64,000 nt of DNA from positions 12,020,891 to 12,084,890 of the forward strand of contig OZ020591.1 in NCBI GenBank assembly GCA_963971535.1, written 5' to 3'. The translations under genes were made by a program, and so were the position numbers. The notes beneath the pieces were generated by a model that saw only the letters and a list, made by a program, of their open reading frames with translations, did no database searches and was not told where the DNA came from. Positions 55,114 through 64,000 of the stretch are shown one piece after another. This stretch comes from Notolepis coatsorum (lineage: Eukaryota; Chordata; Actinopteri; Aulopiformes; Paralepididae). Position 1 is the first letter of the stretch. Each line of letters starts with the position of its first letter.

Positions 55114-55201
55114 CAGAGGAGACCCAGGTTTGTATACAGATGGGTTACAGATCAGTAGCCAACAGCTGCAATAGGCTATTCCTCCTATAACACTGAATGA
55201 T

Positions 55202-55249
55202 ACATCTGTTAATAAAGTTTTCAATCAATCAATCAATCAATCAATCAAC
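55202..55249 (+). mobile_element. AATC-tailed retroposon copy 7 (tail only)
   Basis: CATCTGTTAATAAAGTTTTC followed by AATC repeats. Confidence 0.65.
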
Positions 55250-55603
55250 ATACCTGCCAACGTTAGACTGTGAAAAACAGGGAGATTTTCTGGGGCTTCA
55301 AACTTGCATCAAATATTTACCATGACTTGTAGCAAATTATCCTCAATATGTCAACCCCTCATTTACATCACAACTGTGACTCAACTGATGCATACAAAAC
55401 CGCTCCCCTCCCCCACCCAGGACAACCTGACCACCTTTAGTTGATTTATTTAGCCATTATTTAAAAACAGTGCTAGGAGGGAACGAAGCCCAAAAGGCTT
55501 GTATAAAGTTCCACTCCCGTCCCATCAATGTCCATAAAAATCAAATATGAACGTAATACATGGTCAAGAAAAATAACACAAAACAAGATCAGAGACATAA
55601 GGC
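55250..55603. other. Unassigned sequence
   Basis: No gene or nameable repeat. Confidence 0.4.
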
Positions 55604-55706
55604 ATTGATTGAATGAAAACTTTATTTAACAGATTGCAGAATGGGTACAATACAATACAGCTCAATACACTCAATTGTTAAGCGGATGCAGACCAGAGAA
55701 AGACTT
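55604..55706 (-). mobile_element. AATC-tailed retroposon copy 8 (3' part)
   Basis: Minus-strand copy ending at GAATGAAAACTTTATTTAAC, with CAGATTGCAGAATGGGTAC and CAGCTCAATACACTCAATTG. Confidence 0.72.
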
Positions 55707-55724
55707 CCGACTACTGCCGAAGGC

Positions 55725-56280
55725 ATGCAACGCCGCTTTTAGATCTGGTGCTGTGCAGGCCTACAGTTTAGCCAGGGATAATAACCTGAAAAGGGGCATT
55801 AAGGGGGGCCTAAGCACAGCCACAAGCTAAGGAACGAGGAGCACTTCAACAGCTCTGACCCCTGACCCCCCAAAGCATGCGGGAGTAGGACGACCAGACT
55901 GTAAACCCAACAACGACAACAACCCCCTCTCCAGCGCCCCTGATGAGCTCAATTACCTTCATGCCTGATTTGACAGGAACAACCAGGAGGCGGCCATCAG
56001 GGGCGGTACCCCCCGCGGACCACCAGCCCCCTCACCCTCTCCCCCCCCCACCACCGTGTTGGCTCCTCGGAGCAGGACTGATGCACAGGCTGCCAGGCTG
56101 CTGACCGTGAGAACAGGAGCGCGGAGCACACCACCTCCCCACAGCGCTACATGTCGCCCCCCTCTCCCACCCGGACGGCTGCCACACCCATGTTGTCATC
56201 TCCAAACTTAAGATAAGACGAGATGAAATATTACTTTATTGATCCCCCTGCGTGCGGACATTCAGGCATCATAGGAGCAT
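55725..56280 (+). pseudogene. Degenerate LINE ORF2 linker region and an opposed tail
   Basis: The plus strand, in mixed frames, gives RNEEHFNSSDP, DELNYLHA, FDRNNQEAAI and TGARSTPPPHSA, which resemble the region between endonuclease and RT of the CR1/Rex-like LINEs (weak). 56214-56260 (AAGATAAGACGAGATGAAAT...TTTATTGATCCCC) is a LINE 3' tail read backwards, related to 9952-9986. Many stops. Confidence 0.45.
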
Positions 56281-56464
56281 GGGAGAGATGGGGGGGGGGG
56301 GGTTCAGATTATGGGCAGGGTAACACAGGAGAAAGTCATAAATATAGGCAATAAAATGTAATCAGAATATGAAATATGAGAAGATTAAACAGTATAAACA
56401 AAGGTGCAGATGAGGGCCTGTGTGCCCCATCTGTCATAATATACGTGACAATAAATATAGAGTG

Positions 56465-56556
56465 TAGAGTCGTGCCCTTCCTGATGACTTGTCGTCGTAC
56501 AGAACTTGTAAGTCGCTTTGGATAAAAGCGTCGGCTAAATGACTAAATGTAAATGT
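56465..56556 (+). mobile_element. Maui/L2 3' tail fragment
   Basis: GTCGTGCCCTTCCTGATGAC, AGTCGCTTTGGATAAAAGCG and CTAAATGACTAAATGTAAAT match the tail at 26808-26900. Confidence 0.85.
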
Positions 56557-57029
56557 GATATAGGCAATAAAATATATATACTGTATTACGAGTGTACTAT
56601 GAATAAAAGTAAGCCGTATACACTAGGACTATATACAGTATATAGTCCACGACGTCATGGTCTGTGCAGGTTTTAGACGAATGGCTGCTCTTTTTTTTAT
56701 TATTATTATTATAGATGAGTCAGACATACTTAGTGCTTAAGAGTCAGCCATTCCTAATAGTTCTCAAGTTCTGCCACGTTAGTTCTTCAGCTGCATGCGT
56801 GCTGACAGCAGGTCGTGCCCCGGGCTGTGCCCCCCACCAGGGACCGGCTGAAGCGGTGGCGTGTCAGGGGAGTATGAGTAGCCAGTCGGGTGCTCCTCCT
56901 CGTCTCCTCGTCTTCATCAAGGGGGTGGGAATTTGGTGACCTCGTGAAAACCAGGCACCTCGACGTCATCAACCCCTCCGTCTGCAACGGGATACTTCCG
57001 AACCAACAGACTCCACTGTATGTTAAGGC
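56557..57029. other. Unassigned sequence
   Basis: No gene. GACCTCGTGAAAACCAGGCA near 56938 may already belong to the following LINE. Confidence 0.4.
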
Positions 57030-57575
57030 TAAAGAGAATAACCAAATACTCTGGTCACCCAAACAACTGCCTCTTTGAACTGCTGCGGTCGGTCGGCACA
57101 GAGAGACTCAGAAGGAGCTTCTATCCCCAGGCCACCAGGATGCTCAACGACTCCATGTAACGACCCATCATCTACACTCACTGCACACACATCCACACAC
57201 TCACTTTTAAACAAACACTCACCTTAACACGAGTCACTTTAGACACTTTAACACTACATTATATTGATCTATTATTAAAGAGATGTGCACTACATTCATA
57301 CCTCATTTGCATTCGCACCTCGCCTTAAAGTGTTGTACCTCATTTTCTGCTTTGTACCTAAATGTTTACTCATTTTTACATTGTATCATATATTGTATGT
57401 ATGTATATTGTATATTCCTCTTTACTACTGTTTTTACTTACTTTTTACTTACTTACTTTTTTTTTTACTGTATGAAGCACACTCTCGGGGGCTCGCACAG
57501 AACCAAACATTTCCCCGTAAAGTATGTGTATTTTATTGTGATAATTAATAAACAAACTTGAAACTTGAAACTTGT
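57030..57575 (+). pseudogene. CR1/Rex-like LINE C-terminus and 3' UTR
   Basis: The plus strand gives NNCLFELLRSVGTERLRRSF, YPQATRMLNDSM, stop, then a long T-rich UTR ending AATTAATAAACAAACTTGAA followed by ACTTGAA repeats. 5'-truncated. Confidence 0.65.
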
Positions 57576-57957
57576 TAGGATAGACAACCTCACCTCCTCC
57601 ACCTTCACCCCCGAACACTGGCGTCCCGCAGGGCTGTGTGCCGAGCCCCCTCCTCTACTCCCTCTCCACCCACGACGTGGCACCAACACCATTATCAAGT
57701 TAGCAGACGACACAACGGTGGTGGGTCTCATTGAAAACAACAAGGAGACGGCCTACAGGGAGGAGGTGAGCAGACAACTACCTGGCCCTCAACAGCAAGA
57801 AGACCAAGGAGCTCATGGTGGACTTCAGAAAGATCAAAGCAGGCATCATGCACACAGCTCCATCTGTATCGACGGTACGGAGGTCAATGAGCACCTACGG
57901 GAGACTGCAATTAGAAACTGGTGTAGTATATTCCTACAGAATCCTACAATAATCTAA
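57576..57957 (+). pseudogene. CR1/Rex-like LINE RT fragment
   Basis: The plus strand gives GVPQGCVPSPLLYSLST in one frame (57620-57672) and NTIIKLADDTTVVGLIENN (F/YADD box as LADD), ETAYREEV, then KTKELMVDFRKI and ICIDGTEVNEH in others. Same family as 39668-40998, with deletions. Confidence 0.7.
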
Positions 57958-59039
57958 GGTTATTGTAGTACAGTACAATGGGATTGCTTATCTGGAAGGA
58001 GGAGAAAAGGATCATACGTGATAGAATTGTTGATCTCCTCATCTGACTTAAGCAGATGAAGAATAAACGTGTACGCCAGACAACCAGGACTGTAGGTCAA
58101 CTCAACTGATTTATTTGAGCCAGGGCCAAGAGTGAATAAAAGGTTGCCTTTCACATACAAAGGATTTATCAGAAAACATTAACATGGCTGCTGTGTACAG
58201 GAATCAACAAGGTTTGCATCTCAAACCCCAACATGTACATAAAACAATCACTCGTTAACATAATTTGAACATACATTGACAATACTGTAAGCCCTTTTTT
58301 GTATATAAGTAAGCCTGGTTTCTAAGCATTCTATTCTAACCAAACATCGTGGTTCCATCCGGCTTACTTACATTAAAACAGCTCAGCAGTAGTCTCTCTG
58401 GTCGGGGAGGGGTGGAGCCGCAGACCTGGGTTGGGGTGGTCTGGGCTCTCGAATAACACTATGTTTGCCCTTATATCCTATAATTTCTAGCCAATAATAG
58501 CACATTTTACTAATATAGTTGGTCCAATCCGGCGTCTTCTCTGGGGGTTGGTTCTTGTCCCCGGGTGGGGTGGGGTGATGTCGTCTTCCCTCAGTGATCA
58601 GAAGGGGGGTCTTGATGGCCCCCGTCATGGTCTTCCTTGATGTGGTCTTTCTTCCCTCAGTGATCAGAAGGGGGGTCTTTATGGCCCCCCCCTCCTTGGT
58701 GTGGCCACTTGAGTACAGAGGCCTGTTTCAATAAACCTTTTACCAAATGAAATGAATTTACACATTTCTAATATTATGGTTTACTCTTTTGATACTAAAC
58801 AGTTGATTAATAGATAACTTTGTTTGTGACTTAGTGTCCATGACTAATCATCTCTTCAACAAGTCTAAACTGGTCTGCCCTGTGTTCAACCCAGCTGTCT
58901 CTGCTTCTTCATTTACATACAGTCAATTCGAGAAGGTGTTGTTTGTTCTCTAATTTAGTCATTGCTTGAGTGGGGGTTGAAATAACTGTTGCTGCTGTTA
59001 TCTGATGCAACTGTCTCAACTGACAGTTGAGACTGTTTA
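57958..59039. other. Unassigned sequence with a short duplication
   Basis: 58590-58625 and 58650-58690 are two copies of TTCCCTCAGTGATCAGAAGG plus GGGGTCTT(G/T)ATGGCCCCC. Nothing else can be named. No gene. Confidence 0.45.
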
Positions 59040-61124
59040 TGTTATGGTTTGTAACCGACCCCAATCGCACAACACAAGACAGGTATGGTGGTTTGCCAAG
59101 AAACAGATATTTATTGAAACACAGGGAAAAACAGGGAAAAGGGCACTGTCCCTTTAAGGGAGAATCAAAAATGCAGGAAAAGGGAACACTATGGGAAGGT
59201 AAGGGAACGCCTAAGGGAAGGTTAAGGGAACGCCTTGGGACAGAGGAACTAGAGACTAGGTAAACAAGGGACAAGGAGAACTAGGGAGAGAGGACTAGGG
59301 ACTAGGAGAGCTAGGGATAGAGGACTAGGGACTAGGAGAACTAGGGAGAGAGGACTAGGGACTAGGAGAGCTAGGGATAGAGGACTAGGGACTAGGAGAA
59401 CTAGGGAGAGAGGACTAGGGACTAGGAGAGCTAGGGATAGAGGACTAGGGACTAGGAGAACTAGGGAAAGAGGACTAGGGACTAGGTGAGCTAGGGATAG
59501 AGGACTAGGGACTAGGAGAACTAGGGAAAGAGGACTTGGGACTAGGAGAGCTAGGGATAGAGGACTAGGGACTAGGAGAACTAGGGAAAAAAGGACTAGG
59601 GACTAGGGGACTGAGGAGAGAGGACTAGGGACTGAGGCCCGCGGAGGCGGGCTGGGAAACAGGGAGGAACTGGGAGGACTGGTGGAAATCATCTGGGCCG
59701 CTCTGCAGGACAGAGGAGATAGTTAATGCACAAAGGGGAAAAAACAGAGCAGGTGCAGAACAGTCCAAATAATCAAAGTGAACAAAGTAATAATATCTTC
59801 GTGTGAAAAACACACAGGGGGAGATGTAAAGTCCAAAAATACTATTCTAAGTGAGAACCAAAAACAGAGGCAATACGCTGGGAGAGTGACATCACAATCT
59901 AAACTCACCCAGCGTATGCGTAATGGTACAGGAACAGGCAGCGGGGCGAGAGCGTCGCCACCGGGGCGCCGGCTGTCCGAGCCGAGGACAGAGTGGTGCT
60001 GGAACAGGCGGCGGTGGCGAGGGTATCGCCACCGGGGAGCCGGCAGTCCGAGCCGAGGACAGAGTGGTGCTGGAACAGGCGGCGGTGGCGAAGGTGTCGT
60101 CACCGGGTAGCCGACTGTCGGAGCCGAGGACCAGAGTGCGCGCCACACCTTGGTGTGCGCGTCGGAACAGAGAGACGCCTCGGGGTGCGTCTGCGAGGAG
60201 GAGTGTGCCAAGCACGAGGATCCTTGGAAGATGCGCGTTGCGCGCTGGAGACTGGAGAGCGTGCCAAGCTCGGAGGTCTGGAAGATGCGCATCAGGCTGG
60301 GAGTGCGCGCTGGTACGGAGGAGCGTGCCAAGCTCGGAGGTCTAGAAGATGCGCGTCAGGCTGGGAGTGCGCGCTGGTACGGAGGAGCGTGCCAAGCTCG
60401 GAGGTCTAGAAGAGGCGCGTCAGGCTGGGAGTGCGCGCTGGTACGGAGGAGCGTGCCAAGCTCGGAGGTCTAGAAGATGCGCGTCAGGCTGGGAGTGCGC
60501 GCTGGTACGGAGGAGCGTGCCAAGCTCGGAGGTCTAGAAGATGCGCGTCAGGCTGGGAGTGCGCGCTGGTACGGAGGAGCGTGCCAAGCTCGGAGGTCTG
60601 GAAGATGCGCGTTGCGCGCTGAGGACTGGAGAGCGTCTGCGCTGGTCTGGATGTGCGTCAGGACGAACAGCTGCGCGGGGGTCTGCAGTGGAACGCTGGG
60701 GTGCCTCCCGTGGAAGTACAGGGAGCGCAGACCAGTCTCCCCCACAGGCAACGGCGACAGCTGGCGAAGGCAGGAGCAAACATCTCGACGCCGGAGAATG
60801 GAACAGCATAGGCAGACAGAGGATCTCCCGAAAGAGTCTAGATGTTTAGAGAATATGACTCGGCAAGTATACAACACGACCCCACGCCAAAACGAGGGGA
60901 AGCGCTCTGGTATTTAAAGCCCACAGGGGGACTAATTAGCCTGCCACCACAGGTGCGAGAGATAATAGAATATCGAACAGGTGTGGCCACTAAGGGTAAG
61001 GAACGAGAGGGTGGGGGCTAGAGAGAGTGAGTGAGAAGGGAAAATAAACAGTATAGAAGGGAAATAAACAGTATAGGCTTAAAGAAACAGAGAAAAGGTA
61101 GTGAGCAGCGGGCAAAACCTCACA
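59040..61124 (-). mobile_element. LTR (3' LTR on the minus strand) of a non-coding LTR element, 2085 bp
   Basis: On the minus strand it starts TGTGAGGTTTTGCCC (61124) and ends TTACAAACCATAACA (59040), that is TG...CA. Just upstream on that strand is a polypurine tract GGAGGGGGGGATAC, as expected before a 3' LTR. Positions 59040-60684 recur at 62356-64000 without a difference that I could find. The LTR is mostly minisatellites: 60-bp units of CTAGGGACTAGGAGA type (59275-59640), roughly 69-bp units GGTGCTGGAACAGGCGGCGG (59985-60110) and 64-bp units GATGCGCGTCAGGCTGGGAG (60275-60600). Open frames up to about 200 codons here are compositional. Confidence 0.75.
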
Positions 61125-62355
61125 GTATCCCCCCCTCCAACGGGAGCCACCCGGCGACCCAAAACAAATACAGACAGAGTGGCAGGGGGCAAAACAAGAG
61201 GTACTGGCCAAGCCAGCAGGGGAAGCCACCACAAGAGTGGGGCTAGCAAAAGAAACAGGGTCGCCGAGGGGGAACTGGGGGAACTGGTCTAGAGGAACTG
61301 GTCTAGAGGAACTGGGTCTAGAGAACTAGTCTAGAGGAACTGGTCTAGAGAACTGGTCTAGAGAACTGGTCTAGAGCAACTGGTCTAGAGGAACTGAGGG
61401 GCAAGCAGGGTAGCAAAGGGGTAACCATGGTAGCACCGGGAAGGGGCTAGCAGAGGGAAAGGGTAGCTGCCAGGGCACTGATAGCTACAGGGCCTATGCT
61501 AGCTGTACTGCTACATCAACATAGAGGCTGCGCTAGCTGCCGAGCTAGGCTAGCAGAGGGAAAGGGTAGCTGCCAAGGCACTGATAGCTACAGGGCCTAT
61601 GCTAGCTGTACTGCTACATCTACATAGAGGCTGCGCTAGCTGCCGGAGCTAGGCTGGCAGACAGGGCTGGACCAGCATGAGAGAACAAGCTAGCTGGAAG
61701 GACAGTCCTAGCTGTGGGAATACTGACCTTGCTAGCTGAAGGGCAGTCCTAGCAGTGGGAGAAACAACACAAACAGTGGGAGAAACAACACAAAAAAGTG
61801 GAGGCCATGCAGAGGGACCGGGTTAGCTGCTTGGGCCTGGCTAGCTACAGGGCCTATGCCAGCTGCAAGGCTGCATTAACATAGAGGCTGTGCTAACAGC
61901 CGGGGCCAAGCTAGCAGACCGGGGCCATGCAGAGGGAAACTGGGTTAGCTGCCAGGGCATGGCTAGCTACAGGACTCATGCCAGCAGCAAGGGCTGCATA
62001 AACATAGAGGCTGTGCTAGCAGCCGGGGCAAGACTAGCAGACAGGGGCTCCGCTGAGGGACTGGGTTAGCCGCCAGGGCATGGCTAGCTACAGGGGGGTC
62101 AAACAGGGCAAACGGGAAGCAAACAGGGGAGCTAACCGGGGAGACTAACAAGCTAAACAGGGAAGCCAAAACTGGGCTAAACAGGGGAGTAACAGGCTAA
62201 CAAGGGAGCTAAACAGGACTAACAAGGAAGCTAAACTGGGCTAACAGGGAAGCTAACAGGGCTAACAGGGGAGCTAGAGGGGACAAGAAAAAAAAAGGCA
62301 AACTCAACATACACAGTCTGTGCTGGCTGGGGTCGTAGACTTGGTGGGGTCGTAC
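61125..62355 (-). mobile_element. Internal region of the LTR element, non-coding, tandem repeats
   Basis: 1231 bp between the two LTRs. It consists of GGTCTAGAGGAACT units (61285-61395), about four copies of a 110-bp block (GGGTTAGCTGCCAGGGC, GCTAGCTACAGGGCCTATGC, ACATAGAGGCTG) from 61440 to 62095, and GGGAGCTAACAGGGCTAAC-like units to 62280. No gag or pol motif in any frame. Immediately after the 5' LTR on the minus strand is GTACGACCCCACC, not a canonical TGG-type primer-binding site. This suggests a non-autonomous (LARD/TRIM-like) element. Confidence 0.65.
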
Positions 62356-64000
62356 TGTTATGGTTTGTAACCGACCCCAATCGCACAACACAAGACAGGT
62401 ATGGTGGTTTGCCAAGAAACAGATATTTATTGAAACACAGGGAAAAACAGGGAAAAGGGCACTGTCCCTTTAAGGGAGAATCAAAAATGCAGGAAAAGGG
62501 AACACTATGGGAAGGTAAGGGAACGCCTAAGGGAAGGTTAAGGGAACGCCTTGGGACAGAGGAACTAGAGACTAGGTAAACAAGGGACAAGGAGAACTAG
62601 GGAGAGAGGACTAGGGACTAGGAGAGCTAGGGATAGAGGACTAGGGACTAGGAGAACTAGGGAGAGAGGACTAGGGACTAGGAGAGCTAGGGATAGAGGA
62701 CTAGGGACTAGGAGAACTAGGGAGAGAGGACTAGGGACTAGGAGAGCTAGGGATAGAGGACTAGGGACTAGGAGAACTAGGGAAAGAGGACTAGGGACTA
62801 GGTGAGCTAGGGATAGAGGACTAGGGACTAGGAGAACTAGGGAAAGAGGACTTGGGACTAGGAGAGCTAGGGATAGAGGACTAGGGACTAGGAGAACTAG
62901 GGAAAAAAGGACTAGGGACTAGGGGACTGAGGAGAGAGGACTAGGGACTGAGGCCCGCGGAGGCGGGCTGGGAAACAGGGAGGAACTGGGAGGACTGGTG
63001 GAAATCATCTGGGCCGCTCTGCAGGACAGAGGAGATAGTTAATGCACAAAGGGGAAAAAACAGAGCAGGTGCAGAACAGTCCAAATAATCAAAGTGAACA
63101 AAGTAATAATATCTTCGTGTGAAAAACACACAGGGGGAGATGTAAAGTCCAAAAATACTATTCTAAGTGAGAACCAAAAACAGAGGCAATACGCTGGGAG
63201 AGTGACATCACAATCTAAACTCACCCAGCGTATGCGTAATGGTACAGGAACAGGCAGCGGGGCGAGAGCGTCGCCACCGGGGCGCCGGCTGTCCGAGCCG
63301 AGGACAGAGTGGTGCTGGAACAGGCGGCGGTGGCGAGGGTATCGCCACCGGGGAGCCGGCAGTCCGAGCCGAGGACAGAGTGGTGCTGGAACAGGCGGCG
63401 GTGGCGAAGGTGTCGTCACCGGGTAGCCGACTGTCGGAGCCGAGGACCAGAGTGCGCGCCACACCTTGGTGTGCGCGTCGGAACAGAGAGACGCCTCGGG
63501 GTGCGTCTGCGAGGAGGAGTGTGCCAAGCACGAGGATCCTTGGAAGATGCGCGTTGCGCGCTGGAGACTGGAGAGCGTGCCAAGCTCGGAGGTCTGGAAG
63601 ATGCGCATCAGGCTGGGAGTGCGCGCTGGTACGGAGGAGCGTGCCAAGCTCGGAGGTCTAGAAGATGCGCGTCAGGCTGGGAGTGCGCGCTGGTACGGAG
63701 GAGCGTGCCAAGCTCGGAGGTCTAGAAGAGGCGCGTCAGGCTGGGAGTGCGCGCTGGTACGGAGGAGCGTGCCAAGCTCGGAGGTCTAGAAGATGCGCGT
63801 CAGGCTGGGAGTGCGCGCTGGTACGGAGGAGCGTGCCAAGCTCGGAGGTCTAGAAGATGCGCGTCAGGCTGGGAGTGCGCGCTGGTACGGAGGAGCGTGC
63901 CAAGCTCGGAGGTCTGGAAGATGCGCGTTGCGCGCTGAGGACTGGAGAGCGTCTGCGCTGGTCTGGATGTGCGTCAGGACGAACAGCTGCGCGGGGGTCT
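62356..64000 (-). mobile_element. Second LTR (5' LTR on the minus strand), cut by the window end
   Basis: Identical as read to 59040-60684, at a constant offset of 3316 bp. The remaining about 440 bp should lie beyond 64000. Confidence 0.8.

Noticed and set aside
59723..60917. Long overlapping open frames (up to about 200 codons) on both strands, repeated at 63039 onward
   Set aside because: They lie in GC-rich minisatellites inside an LTR, run in several frames at once, are Arg/Ser-rich and show no domain.
59040..62355. Simple 3316-bp tandem duplication or assembly error
   Set aside because: TG...CA ends and a polypurine tract at the inner border make two LTRs more likely, though this alternative stays open until sequence beyond 64440 is seen.

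Overview
The window looks like repeat-dense, gene-poor chromosomal DNA of a teleost fish. The evidence is the mix of repeats: L2/Maui-type, CR1/Rex-like and L1/Tx1-like non-LTR retrotransposons, several tRNA-derived SINEs ending in L2-like tails, a non-autonomous element with Tol2-type ends, other hAT and TTAA-flanked (piggyBac-type) non-autonomous elements, solo LTRs, and very many micro- and minisatellites. No bacterial-type operon, rRNA gene or functional tRNA gene was seen. The only plausible host coding sequence is one small exon on the minus strand (3261-3414) that resembles the N-terminus and first membrane helix of a class A GPCR.

Layout. 0-5.5 kb: 3' part of an L1/Tx1 LINE, a 131-bp TTAA MITE, the possible GPCR exon, a long TTAA element and a complete SINE with 16-bp target duplications. 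5.5-17 kb: minisatellites, a LINE C-terminus with an in-frame 45-bp repeat, a solo LTR, a second SINE and an L2-like LINE tail. 17-25 kb: a 163-bp-arm palindrome, LINE 3' ends, two SINE copies in a row, and hAT and LINE remnants. 25-31.4 kb: a truncated Maui/L2 element, a headless SINE, a Tx1 ORF1 fragment split at TTAA by a palindromic MITE, and the Tol2-like element. 31.4-39 kb: nested hAT copies, another solo LTR, an inverted copy of the 3.6-kb TTAA element, and CR1- and L2-like fragments. 39.6-47.5 kb: a CR1-like LINE abutting a roughly 950-bp satellite of about 32 TTAA-bearing 30-bp units, into which an apparently full-length L2 element with intact ORF1 and ORF2 has inserted. 47.5-59 kb: microsatellites, SINEs, hAT copies and LINE debris. 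59.04-64 kb: a non-coding LTR element (minus strand) with roughly 2.1-kb LTRs that look identical; the second LTR runs off the window.

The main biological content is the L2 element at 41951-47453. Its ORF1 (coiled coil plus SGNH esterase) and ORF2 (APE endonuclease plus reverse transcriptase) are in the same frame, separated only by one UGA and 21 open codons. I found no AUG that could start ORF2 ahead of the endonuclease domain. The second theme is a family of TTAA-bounded elements, one of whose termini seems to have expanded into a satellite. All family names rest on recognition of motifs and ends by eye; no database search was run.
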